Shown piece by piece: positions 24,288 to 32,400 of a stretch of DNA of 64,000 nucleotides. The stretch comes from Pseudomonas sp. efr-133-TYG-5. GTDB lineage: Bacteria; Pseudomonadota; Gammaproteobacteria; Pseudomonadales; Pseudomonadaceae. Each line of letters starts with the position of its first letter. Position 1 is the stretch's first letter. The stretch is taken from positions 124,001 to 188,000 of the forward strand of contig NZ_JARVSM010000006.1 of the NCBI RefSeq assembly GCF_030209175.1. Direction: 5' to 3'. Under the pieces are notes generated by a model. The model was given only the letters and a program-made list of their open reading frames with translations, did not search any database and was not told the origin of the DNA. Position numbers and translations under genes: made by a program.

Positions 24288-25607
24288 ATGAGCAGACAGC
24301 TGAAACTCGGCGCGTTCCTCATGGCCACCGGGCACCACGTCGCGGCGTGGCGCCACCCGGATGTGCCGGCCAACGCCGGCCTGGATTTCGCTCACTACAA
24401 ACGCCTGGCGCAGATCGCCGAGGCAGCCAAATTCGACACGCTGTTCGTCGCCGACAGCGTCGCCGCGCCCACCCAGGACATCGCCAGCCGCATGGCGCGC
24501 TCCGATCACTTCGAGCCGCTGACCCTGCTCTCGGCGCTGAGCGCGGTCACCGAGCACATTGGCCTGATCGCCACGGCGACCACCAGCTACAACGAGCCGT
24601 ATCACGTGGCGCGCAAGTTCGCCTCACTCGATCATCTGTCCGGCGGCCGCGCCGGGTGGAATCTGGTGACCTCGGACAACGCCGCCGAGGCTTTGAATTT
24701 CGGTCGCGAGGAGCACATCGGCCACGCCGAACGCTACAGCCGTGCGCGCGAGTTCCATCAGGTGGTCACCGGGCTCTGGGACAGCTGGGAGGACGACGCG
24801 TTTGTCCGCGACAAGGCCAGTGGCGCCTATTACGACCCGGCGAAGCTGCACGTGCTCGATCACCACGGTGAGCATTTTCGCGTCAAAGGCCCGCTCAACG
24901 TCGCGCGTTCGCCGCAGGGGCAGCCAGTGATTGTCCAGGCCGGCTCCTCGGAAACCGGCCGTGAACTGGCCGCGCAAACGGCCGAAGTAGTGTTCACCGC
25001 GCAGACTTCGCTGGCCGCCGCTCAGGCGTTCTACGCCGATCTCAAGGGCCGTTTGCGCAAGTACGAGCGCAGCGCCGATTCGTTGAAAATCATGCCGGGC
25101 GTGTTCGTGGTCGTCGGCCAGAGCGAAGCCGAAGCGCAGGCCAAATATGAAACGTTTCAGCAATTGGTCGAGCCAGGGGTTGGCGTGGCGCTCCTGGGGC
25201 GTATGCTGGGCAACTTCGATTTGTCGAAGTACCCGTTGGACGGGCCGTTGCCCGAGCTGCCGCTGACCGACAGCGGCCAGCAGAGCCGGCAGACATTGCT
25301 GACGGAACTGGCAGGGCAGGAGAATCTGACCCTCGCCGAATTGGGCCGCAGGATTGCCGGTGGGCGCGGGCATTACAGCCTGGTGGGCACGCCTGCGCAG
25401 ATCGCTGACCGCTTGCAGGAGTGGTTCGAGCAGGGCGCGGCGGATGGTTTCAACGTGTTGGTGCCACATCTGCCGGGCGGACTCGAAGACTTCGCTAATG
25501 GCGTGGTCCCGGAACTGCAGCGGCGTGGGCTGTTCAGAACCGAGTATGAGGGCCGGACCTTGCGCGACAACCTGGGCCTGGCCCGACCGCAAAACAGATT
25601 TGTGTAA
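24288..25607 (+). CDS. NtaA/DszA-family FMN-dependent monooxygenase
   Basis: A 439-residue LLM flavin monooxygenase distinct from the one at 7.1-8.5 kb. Family stretches are KLGAFLMATGHHVAAWRHPD, SLDHLSGGRAGWNLVTS and PVIVQAGSSETGRELAA. Members oxidise sulfones, sulfonates, aminopolycarboxylates and similar compounds using FMNH2 from a separate reductase, which is not encoded nearby. It begins one base after the TonB receptor stop. A REP doublet follows, then an aldo/keto reductase gene in the same direction. Role inferred: oxidative attack on the compound the receptor brings in. Confidence 0.87.
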   Translation: MSRQLKLGAFLMATGHHVAAWRHPDVPANAGLDFAHYKRLAQIAEAAKFDTLFVADSVAAPTQDIASRMARSDHFEPLTLLSALSAVTEHIGLIATATTSYNEPYHVARKFASLDHLSGGRAGWNLVTSDNAAEALNFGREEHIGHAERYSRAREFHQVVTGLWDSWEDDAFVRDKASGAYYDPAKLHVLDHHGEHFRVKGPLNVARSPQGQPVIVQAGSSETGRELAAQTAEVVFTAQTSLAAAQAFYADLKGRLRKYERSADSLKIMPGVFVVVGQSEAEAQAKYETFQQLVEPGVGVALLGRMLGNFDLSKYPLDGPLPELPLTDSGQQSRQTLLTELAGQENLTLAELGRRIAGGRGHYSLVGTPAQIADRLQEWFEQGAADGFNVLVPHLPGGLEDFANGVVPELQRRGLFRTEYEGRTLRDNLGLARPQNRFV

Positions 25608-25610
25608 CAC

Positions 25611-25678
25611 CCTTCGCGAGCAGGCTCGCTCCCACAGGGGAGTGCATTCCAAATGTGGGAGCGAGCCTGCTCGCGAAG
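25611..25678. repeat. REP doublet (REPIN)
   Basis: Inverted copies at 25611-25638 and 25654-25678 of the variant GTGGGAGCGAGCCTGCTCGC. It begins three bases after the monooxygenase stop and precedes the aldo/keto reductase gene, so it may set the relative level of the two. Confidence 0.9.
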
Positions 25679-25716
25679 AAGTCGACACCCATTCAAGACA
25701 GACAAGAGAGGATTCG

Positions 25717-26754
25717 ATGACTTACACCGCTGCCGAAAACCGCTACGACTCCATTCCTTACCGCCGCGTCGGCCGCAGCGGTCTGGTGTTGCCGGCACTG
25801 TCCCTGGGCCTGTGGCACAACTTCGGCGACAGCACGCCGATCGACACCCAGCGCGCCTTGCTGCGCACCGCGTTCGACCTGGGTATCAACCACTTCGACC
25901 TGGCCAACAACTATGGCCCGCCGTACGGCAGCGCCGAGATCAATTTCGGTCGGTTGCTGCGCGAAGACTTCAAGTCATACCGCGATGAGCTGATCATTTC
26001 GAGCAAGGCCGGTTGGGACATGTGGCCCGGCCCTTACGGCCAGGGCGGTGGGTCGCGCAAATACGTGCTGGCCAGCCTCGACCAGAGCCTGCAGCGCCTC
26101 GGTCTGGACTATGTGGATATCTTCTATTCGCACCGCTTCGACCCGGACACCCCGCTGGAAGAAACCGCCAGCGCCCTTGCCACGGCGGTACAGCAGGGCA
26201 AGGCGTTGTACATCGGCATCTCGTCGTACTCCGGGGTGAAAACCCGCGAAATCGCCGCGCTGCTCAAGGAGTGGAAAGTGCCGCTGCTGATTCATCAGCC
26301 GGCCTACAACTTGCTCAACCGCTGGGTGGAAAAGGATCTGCTCGACACCACCGAGGAACTCGGCACCGGCGTCATCGCGTTCACGCCATTGGCGCAGGGT
26401 CTGCTGACCGATAAATACCTCAACGGCGTGCCAGCGGATGCGCGGGTCAATCGTCCGGGCGGTGGCTCGTTGCAGGCTGCGCACTTGTCCGAGGCCAACA
26501 TCGCCCACGTGCGTGCGTTGAACGAGATCGCCAAGCGGCGCGGCCAGAGCCTCGCGCAACTGGCGCTGGCCTGGACGCTGCGTGATCCGCGGGTGACTTC
26601 GGCACTGATCGGCGCGAGCCGCCCGGAGCAGATCATCGAAAACGTCGGGGCGTTGAAGAACCTGAACTTCAGTGCTGAAGAGCTGGCGGAGATCGACCGG
26701 TTTGCCCAGGAGGGCGGGATCAATCTGTGGGAGAAGCCTTCGACGGCTGAATAA
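25717..26754 (+). CDS. aldo/keto reductase
   Basis: A 345-residue NADPH-dependent oxidoreductase of the TIM-barrel AKR superfamily, close to the YghZ/Gpr and Kv-beta group (AKR14/AKR6). The catalytic tyrosine is in NNYGPPYGSAE, the lysine in IISSKAGWDMWPGPYG, and the histidine in IFYSHRFDPDTP; ALIGASRPEQIIENV binds the cofactor. Start ATG 25717 has AGAGAGGA before it. Placed after the receptor and monooxygenase genes, it could reduce an aldehyde released by the monooxygenase. That link is inference. Confidence 0.9.
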   Translation: MTYTAAENRYDSIPYRRVGRSGLVLPALSLGLWHNFGDSTPIDTQRALLRTAFDLGINHFDLANNYGPPYGSAEINFGRLLREDFKSYRDELIISSKAGWDMWPGPYGQGGGSRKYVLASLDQSLQRLGLDYVDIFYSHRFDPDTPLEETASALATAVQQGKALYIGISSYSGVKTREIAALLKEWKVPLLIHQPAYNLLNRWVEKDLLDTTEELGTGVIAFTPLAQGLLTDKYLNGVPADARVNRPGGGSLQAAHLSEANIAHVRALNEIAKRRGQSLAQLALAWTLRDPRVTSALIGASRPEQIIENVGALKNLNFSAEELAEIDRFAQEGGINLWEKPSTAE

Positions 26755-26790
26755 TGGTCAGGCGCTGGTTGATCTGGCGCCTGCATTGAC

Positions 26791-26886
26791 GCCTTCGCGG
26801 ACAAGCCCGCTCGCACAGTGATCTCGGTCGCTCACAGATTCTGTGTGCAACCGAGATCACTGTGGGAGCGGGCTTGCTCGCGAAGG
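26791..26886. repeat. REP doublet with extended palindromic spacer
   Basis: REP copies around 26791-26817 and 26861-26886 flank a spacer that is itself nearly palindromic (CACAGTGATCTCGGT... complementary to ACCGAGATCACTGTG). It sits between the convergent aldo/keto reductase and tauD genes and could end both transcripts. Confidence 0.88.
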
Positions 26887-26916
26887 GGCCTTTGCAAACA
26901 GCGCAGCACACAGGCC

Positions 26917-27759
26917 TTATTTGAAGAACGGCACATCCCCCAGCACCGTCGCGCGCTGCATCACCCGCCGTGCCGGCCGGTAGTCATCCACCGCGTAATG
27001 CTGGGTCACGCGGTTGTCCCAGAACGCGATGTCGTCTTTCTGCCAGCGCCAGCGAATGGTGAATTCCGGACGCGTGGCATGGGCGAACAGCAACTTCAGA
27101 ATGGCCTCGCTCTCGGTTTCCGACAGCTCGTTGATCTTCGAGGTGAAGCCTTCGTTGACGAACAACGAACGGCGTCCGCTCACCGGGTGGGTGCGAATCA
27201 CCGGGTGTGACAGCGGCGGATTCTTGCGTCGCGCCTCTTCCCACTGCGCCAGCGCTTCGGGTGTATTGCCATAGCGCTCCAGCGGAAACGAACGGGTGAA
27301 ATCGTGAGTGGCGGTCAGGCCTTCGAGCAACGCCTTCATCGGCGCCGACAGCGCCTCATACGCAGCGATTCCGCTGGCCCACAACGTGTCGCCACCGAAC
27401 TCCGGCAGCAGCTTGGCGCTGAGCACCGCACCCAGCGCCGGGGTCGGCAGGAAGGTCACGTCGGTGTGCCAGATCGCGTTGTCGCGCACGTCGGTGACGG
27501 CGGTGTCGAGGATCAGCACTTCCGGTTGTTCCGGCACGTTTGGGTAGATCGGGTGAATGTGCAGGTCGCCGAAATAGGCCGCGAAGCGCGCCTGCTGCGG
27601 CGGCTCGATCGGCTGGTTGCGAAAGAACAGCACCTGATACTTGAGCAGCGCCTGCTCGATGGCGTCGCGTTGCTCCAGGTTCAGTGGCTGGCTGATGTCG
27701 ACGCCGCTGATCTGCGCGCCGAGGGCCGAGCTTAGAGGGGTGATGGTCAGGCTGCTCAT
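26917..27759 (-). CDS. tauD: taurine dioxygenase (TauD/TfdA family)
   Basis: A 280-residue Fe(II)/2-oxoglutarate dioxygenase that oxidises taurine to aminoacetaldehyde and sulfite. The iron-binding pair is in IWHTDVTFLP and the third histidine in VTQHYAVDDYRPARR, whose arginines bind 2-oxoglutarate. The start is ATG 27759 (MSSLTITPL); the open frame continues into a REP doublet. It is the last gene of tauABCD and is separated from tauC by 142 bp holding that doublet, so its expression may differ from the transporter genes. A related alkylsulfonate could be the substrate. Confidence 0.9.
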   Translation of the reverse strand: MSSLTITPLSSALGAQISGVDISQPLNLEQRDAIEQALLKYQVLFFRNQPIEPPQQARFAAYFGDLHIHPIYPNVPEQPEVLILDTAVTDVRDNAIWHTDVTFLPTPALGAVLSAKLLPEFGGDTLWASGIAAYEALSAPMKALLEGLTATHDFTRSFPLERYGNTPEALAQWEEARRKNPPLSHPVIRTHPVSGRRSLFVNEGFTSKINELSETESEAILKLLFAHATRPEFTIRWRWQKDDIAFWDNRVTQHYAVDDYRPARRVMQRATVLGDVPFFK

Positions 27760-27791
27760 GATGGTTCTCTTCGAATTCGGGGTGTCATGCT

Positions 27792-27885
27792 TTTGTGGGA
27801 GCGAGCCTGCTCGCGAATGCTGAGTGTCAGGCGACAATGCGCTGACTGATCCGACGCTTTCGCGAGCAGGCTCGCTCCCACAGGG
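27792..27885. repeat. REP doublet inside the tau operon
   Basis: Inverted copies at 27792-27817 and 27859-27885 of GTGGGAGCGAGCCTGCTCGC. It fills the gap between tauC and tauD. Confidence 0.9.
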
Positions 27886-27901
27886 GAATTTCACATGGCG
27901 A

Positions 27902-28735
27902 CTAATGGGCCTGGCCGTGCCACGGCACCAGTTTGCGTTGCAGGGCGCGCAGGCCCATTTCCATGGCGAAGGCGATCAGTGCGATCACGAGGATGCCCAG
28001 CACCACCACATCGGTGACCAGAAACTGCGCGGCCGACTGCACCATGAAGCCCAAACCGCTGGTGGCGGCAATCAGTTCGGCGGCCACCAGCGTCGACCAG
28101 CCGACACCCAGGCCGATGCGCACGCCGGTGAGAATGTCCGGCAGGGCGCTCGGCAGAATCACATGGCGAATCAACTGCGCGCGGGTGGCGCCCAGCGACT
28201 GCGCGGCGCGCAATTTGGCCGGGTCGACGGTGCGCACGCCGGTGGCGGTGGCAATCGCGATCGGGGCGAAAATCGCCAGGTAGATCAGCAGCACTTTCGA
28301 CAATTCGCCGATGCCGCACCAGATCACGATCAGCGGCAGGTAGGCCAGCGGTGGAATCGGCCGGTAGAACTCGATCAGTGGGTCGAGCACACCACGGGCG
28401 ATGCGGTTGGCGCCGATGGCAATGCCCACCGGTACGGCGGTGAGAATGGCAAAACCGAGGCCCAGACCGATGCGGCTCAGGCTTGCGCCCAAGTGCTGCC
28501 AGAGGGTCGAGTCCATGTAGCCGCTGGTCGCCAGCAACCAGCCTTTCTGCAGCACGGCGGACGGCGGCGGCAGGAACAGCGGCTCGATCAAACCGCTGGC
28601 GGTCACCGCCCACCAGATCGCCACCAGGGCGAACAACGTCAGCAGGCTGATCCAGCGCGTGCTGAGACTGCGGCGCACTGGAATCACCACCGAAGGGGTT
28701 TTCACCGCCGCCGCGGAAACGTCGTAACTGCTCAT
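27902..28735 (-). CDS. tauC: taurine ABC transporter permease
   Basis: A 277-residue permease of the SsuC/TauC family with six hydrophobic segments and the EAA-type loop RAAQSLGATRAQLIRHVILP. FYRPIPPLAYLPLIVIWCGIGELSK is a hallmark of the sulfonate/nitrate permeases. Its start overlaps the tauB stop by 4 bases (ATGA), so it is translationally coupled to the ATPase gene. Confidence 0.93.
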   Translation of the reverse strand: MSSYDVSAAAVKTPSVVIPVRRSLSTRWISLLTLFALVAIWWAVTASGLIEPLFLPPPSAVLQKGWLLATSGYMDSTLWQHLGASLSRIGLGLGFAILTAVPVGIAIGANRIARGVLDPLIEFYRPIPPLAYLPLIVIWCGIGELSKVLLIYLAIFAPIAIATATGVRTVDPAKLRAAQSLGATRAQLIRHVILPSALPDILTGVRIGLGVGWSTLVAAELIAATSGLGFMVQSAAQFLVTDVVVLGILVIALIAFAMEMGLRALQRKLVPWHGQAH

Positions 28736-29526
28736 GCGCGCTCCTGCCGTTGAACGGCGCTGCGTTGCGAGAACACTTTGCCGAGCACGTGTTCGCGGGT
28801 TTCGATAAAGCGCGGGTCGGACTTGATCGACCGCGCCGATTCACCGGCGGCGTAGCGCTGGCCGAAGTCCAGGTGCAGGCGCTCGACGATCTGCCCCGGA
28901 TTCGGCGCGAGCAGAATCAGGTCGGTGGCGAGGAACACCGCTTCTTCGATGTCGTGGGTAATCAGGAATACCGGTTTGGCGGTGCGTTGCCAGACTTGCA
29001 GCAACAGCTCCTGCATCTGTTCGCGGGTGAAGGCGTCAAGGGCGCCGAAGGGTTCGTCCATCAGCAGCACGCGCGGGTCGGCGGCGAGCGCACGGGCGAG
29101 GCCGACGCGCTGTTTCTGACCGCCGGAGAGCTGCCAGATACGGCGCTTTTCGAAACCGGACAGATCGACCAGCGCGAGCATCTCGCGGGCGCGCTGTTCG
29201 CGTTTGTCTTTACCGACACCGGCCAGTTCGAGGCCGAAGGCAACGTTGGCCAGCACGTCCTGCCAGGGCAGCAAGGCGTCGTCCTGAAAGACCACGCCGC
29301 GTTCGGCGCTCGGCCCTTTGACCGGCACGCCGTCGAGGGTGATGCGCCCGGCGCTGGGTTCGACGAAACCGGCGATCAGGTTCAACAGCGAGGTCTTGCC
29401 ACTGCCGGACGGGCCGAGGGCAACCAGCAACTGCTGGGGCCCGAGGGTCAGGGAAATGTCCGCCAGCACCGGTGCAGGGCTGCCGGGGTACTGTGCGCTG
29501 ATGCGCTCCAGCTGTAGCAAGGCCAT
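28732..29526 (-). CDS. tauB: taurine ABC transporter ATP-binding protein
   Basis: A 264-residue ATPase with Walker A GPSGSGKTS, signature LSGGQKQRVGLARAL, Walker B VLLMDEPFGALDAFTRE (the TauB/SsuB form) and H-loop ITHDIEEAV. ATG 29526 has GGGAG nine bases upstream; a TTG at 29535 is in frame but less likely. It lies 16 bases after tauA. Confidence 0.93.
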   Translation of the reverse strand: MALLQLERISAQYPGSPAPVLADISLTLGPQQLLVALGPSGSGKTSLLNLIAGFVEPSAGRITLDGVPVKGPSAERGVVFQDDALLPWQDVLANVAFGLELAGVGKDKREQRAREMLALVDLSGFEKRRIWQLSGGQKQRVGLARALAADPRVLLMDEPFGALDAFTREQMQELLLQVWQRTAKPVFLITHDIEEAVFLATDLILLAPNPGQIVERLHLDFGQRYAAGESARSIKSDPRFIETREHVLGKVFSQRSAVQRQERA

Positions 29527-29542
29527 CGCGATCAACTCCCGA

Positions 29543-30520
29543 TCAATTGGTGATGTATTTGGCGCTGACGTACGGCGCGTAGTCCGGCAGTACCGCGTCG
29601 ACCTTGCCCTGCTCCTTGAGGAACGCGGCGGTGTCGGTGATGGCTTTGGTGGTCGGTGCGCCGAGACTGCTCACCTGATCGGCGGCCAGCGGGTAGACGT
29701 TGCCTTGCAGCAGCAGCGGAATATCGCTGGCCTTGGCCCCGGAGAGCTTCACCAGTTTGTCGACGTTGCTCTGGTTGGCGAGCCAGGCTTGCGGGTCCTT
29801 GCGGTAGTCGGCGTAGGCGTCGAGGGTGACCTTAGCGAATGCGGTGACGATTTCCGGGTGCTTCTCGGCGAAGTCCTTGCGCACGATCCAGGCGTCGAAG
29901 GTCGGCGCGCCGAACTTGGCCAGTTCACCGGAAGTGATCAGCACCTTGCCGTTTTCCTTGGCTACACCGAGGGCCGGATCCCACACGTAGGTGGCGTCGA
30001 TGTCACCGCGTTTCCACGCGGCGATGATGGCCGGCGGGGCGAGGTTGAGCACGGTGACTTTCGCCGGATCAATGTTCCAGTGCTTGAGGGCCGCGAGCAG
30101 GCTGTAGTGACCGGTCGATACGAATGGCACGGCGATTTTCTTGCCGACCAGATCCTGCGGGGTCTTGATCCCGGAACCGTCGCGGGCGACCAGGGCTTCG
30201 GCGGCGCCGATCTGGGTGGCGATGAGGAAGGTTTCCACCGGGACCTTGCGGGTGATCGCCGCGGTCAGCGGGCTGGAGCCGAGGTAACCGATCTGCACGT
30301 CGCCCGATGCGATGGCGCTGATGACGTCGGCGCCGTTATCGAACTTGCGCCAGCTGATGTCGGCCTTGGTGGCTTTTTCATAAGCGCCGTCGGCCTGGGC
30401 GACTTTCGCCGGGTCAACGGTGGTCTGGTAGGCGACGGTGAGGTCGGCGGCCTGCGCCAGAAAGCTCGCGGCAGCCAGGGAGGCCACGGCCAGCAGGCGA
30501 AGCGGGAAATTCAGTTTCAT
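29543..30520 (-). CDS. tauA: taurine ABC transporter substrate-binding protein
   Basis: A 325-residue periplasmic binding protein with signal peptide LAAASFLAQA-ADLTVAYQT. TauA features are YQTTVDPAKVAQADGAYEKA, DISWRKFDNGADVISAIASGDVQIGYLGSSP and RGDIDATYVWDPALG. It is the first gene of tauABCD. Taurine and other aliphatic sulfonates are known ligands of the family. An AT-rich element 72-90 bases upstream resembles one before sfnB, consistent with sulfate-starvation control. Confidence 0.93.
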   Translation of the reverse strand: MKLNFPLRLLAVASLAAASFLAQAADLTVAYQTTVDPAKVAQADGAYEKATKADISWRKFDNGADVISAIASGDVQIGYLGSSPLTAAITRKVPVETFLIATQIGAAEALVARDGSGIKTPQDLVGKKIAVPFVSTGHYSLLAALKHWNIDPAKVTVLNLAPPAIIAAWKRGDIDATYVWDPALGVAKENGKVLITSGELAKFGAPTFDAWIVRKDFAEKHPEIVTAFAKVTLDAYADYRKDPQAWLANQSNVDKLVKLSGAKASDIPLLLQGNVYPLAADQVSSLGAPTTKAITDTAAFLKEQGKVDAVLPDYAPYVSAKYITN

Positions 30521-30591
30521 GGGGAGTGCTCCAGATCAGGCAACCGACGGTCGGCGTGAAAGGAGACTAAATGATCTAAGAATCTAAAAAT

Positions 30592-30610
30592 AAATAACTT
30601 TTTAGAATGA
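30592..30610 (-). promoter_or_regulatory. AT-rich upstream element of tauABCD
   Basis: On the tauA strand it reads TCATTCTAAAAAGTTATTT, 72-90 bases before the start codon. It matches the block upstream of sfnB (11098-11120) and the core of that before tcyJ. CysB is the likely binder by analogy with known Pseudomonas sulfonate genes; this is inference. Confidence 0.5.
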
Positions 30611-30639
30611 GCTTATGAGCGGAAAAATCTAAGGGAGAG

Positions 30640-30741
30640 AATGGGACGTTCCCACGTTTTGCGGGGAATTCAGCGCGTGACGCTCCGCGCCGCTGGGACG
30701 CAGAGCGTCCCTTGAGGCATTCCCACGCATAGCGTGGGACC
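30640..30741. repeat. composite hairpin repeat (GCGTGGGAA type)
   Basis: A second, more degenerate copy of the element next to dcyD: GGGACGTTCCC, then GACGCTCCGCG...GGGACGCAGAGCGTCCC, then ATTCCCACGCATAGCGTGGGA. It lies between divergent-to-upstream tauA and the end of gshA and may end the gshA transcript. Confidence 0.7.
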
Positions 30742-30816
30742 GATCATCAGCGTGAGGCGTTATCACGCAGACGGCTCGACGCCGCGACGTGAGCACGATC
30801 ATCTAAAGCCGATCGA

Positions 30817-32400
30817 TCAGTTGCTGATCGCCAGAATGCTCGCCTGGTACGAGCCGACAAACACGTCGAAATCGCCGACCTCGTTCTGCTCGAGCTCGGC
30901 CTGCTGCGCCAGCGACGAGCGCGCCAGTTCCTCAAACTTCGCCTGCTCATCCGCCGCCAACGGCTCGCTGCGGAAGAACTCGGCATGCGCCTGACTCTGC
31001 CGCAGGGAGAACCGGGCAAAGCTTTCCTGGTGCTCGGCCATCGCCGCCAGCACCTGGGCCGAAGGGGTCAGGGACGGATCGGCAACCTTGGCCAGTTGTG
31101 CATCCATCGCCTTGCTGTGCGCATCACCGCCGTGGCTCTGATCGAGCAATGCCGCCAGTGGTGCGATGTTCTCCAGCAGTTCGGTGGCCCACGCTTTCAT
31201 CTCGACCGGTTGACCGTCACGCTGCAACTGCAGGCCCGGACGCCGACCTTCCTTGACCACGCTGAGGAAGTTCGAGGTGGCATTGCCGCACGAGGTGTTG
31301 GTCAGCAGCGGACTGTCGTTCAGCGCGCAGTACAGCAGGAACGCGTCGAGGAAGCGCGACTCGGTGAGATCGATGCCCATCGGCAGGAACGGGTTGATGT
31401 CCAGGCAACGCACTTCGACGTACTGGATGCCACGGGCCATCAAGGCCTGGATCGGCCGCTCGCCGGTGTAGGTCACGCGTTTCGGGCGGATGTTGGAGTA
31501 ATACTCGTTTTCGATCTGCAGGATGTTGGTGTTGAGCTGCACCCACTCGCCATCCTGGTGCGTGCCGATCTCAACGTACGGCGCGTACGGCGTGGCGACG
31601 GCCTTGCGCAGGCTGTCGGTGTAGCTGGCCAGATCGTTGTAGCACGGCGTCAGCCCGGCCTGGGCGTTGCTCTGGTAACCGAGGTCGCTCATGCGCAGGC
31701 TGGTGGCGTAGGGCAGGTACAGGGTGTCCGGGTCCAGTTGTTCCAACTGGTGCGAACGGCCGCGCAGGAAGCCTGCGTCCAGCGCCGGCGAGGCACCGAA
31801 CAGGTACATCAGCAGCCAGCTGTAGCGACGGAAATTGCGGATCAGCGCGATATACGACGACGACTGGAAATCACGGTCGGTGCCGACGAAGCCTTCGGCT
31901 TCGCGCAGCAACGGCCAGAGTTTTTCCGGCAGCGAGAAGTTGTAGTGAATCCCGGCGATGCACTGCATGGTCTTGCCGTAGCGCAGGGCCAGGCCCTTGC
32001 GGTAGACGTACTTGAGCTGACCGATGTTGGAGGTGCCGTAGTAGGCGATCGGGATGTCTTCCTCGGCCGGCAACGGGCACGGCATCGATGGACTCCACAG
32101 GTACTCGTTGCCGAGCTTGCTGTAGGCAAAGCGATGAATCTTGTCCAGGCTGGCCAGGGTGTCGGCCGGGTCGGGCAGGGCGGGCGTGATGAATTCCAGC
32201 AGCGACTCGGAATAGTCGGTGGTGATCTGTTCATTGGTCAGCGCGGAACCCAGGCTTTCTGGATGCGGCGTTTGCGCCAGACGACCCTCGTCCGTCACGC
32301 GCAGGCATTCACGTTCGATACCGTGCAGGCACTGCTCAAGCAGAGAGAGGTTGGCGCGCTCACCGAGCAGAGCCAGGCGGCGGTTGAGAAGTTCGCTCAA
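30817..32400 (-). CDS. gshA: glutamate-cysteine ligase
   Basis: A 527-residue gamma-glutamylcysteine synthetase of the proteobacterial GshA type, catalysing the first step of glutathione synthesis. Typical blocks are GIERECLRVTDEGRLAQTPH, NEQITTDYSESLLEFITP and YVEVRCLDINPFLPMGID. The start taken is TTG 32400 (MSELLNRRLALLGERANL), which has AGGAA 6 bases upstream; an ATG 15 bases earlier is in frame but poorly placed. Length is near the usual 518-530. It closes the sulfur-rich half of the window and starts the conserved core block. Confidence 0.95.
   Translation of the reverse strand: MSELLNRRLALLGERANLSLLEQCLHGIERECLRVTDEGRLAQTPHPESLGSALTNEQITTDYSESLLEFITPALPDPADTLASLDKIHRFAYSKLGNEYLWSPSMPCPLPAEEDIPIAYYGTSNIGQLKYVYRKGLALRYGKTMQCIAGIHYNFSLPEKLWPLLREAEGFVGTDRDFQSSSYIALIRNFRRYSWLLMYLFGASPALDAGFLRGRSHQLEQLDPDTLYLPYATSLRMSDLGYQSNAQAGLTPCYNDLASYTDSLRKAVATPYAPYVEIGTHQDGEWVQLNTNILQIENEYYSNIRPKRVTYTGERPIQALMARGIQYVEVRCLDINPFLPMGIDLTESRFLDAFLLYCALNDSPLLTNTSCGNATSNFLSVVKEGRRPGLQLQRDGQPVEMKAWATELLENIAPLAALLDQSHGGDAHSKAMDAQLAKVADPSLTPSAQVLAAMAEHQESFARFSLRQSQAHAEFFRSEPLAADEQAKFEELARSSLAQQAELEQNEVGDFDVFVGSYQASILAISN

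Noticed and set aside
22331..24373. Long minus-strand open frame opposite the TonB receptor gene
   Set aside because: It is a shadow of high-GC codons; the receptor frame has a signal peptide, plug and barrel signatures, while the opposite frame is rich in Ala, Val, Gly and Arg without family resemblance.
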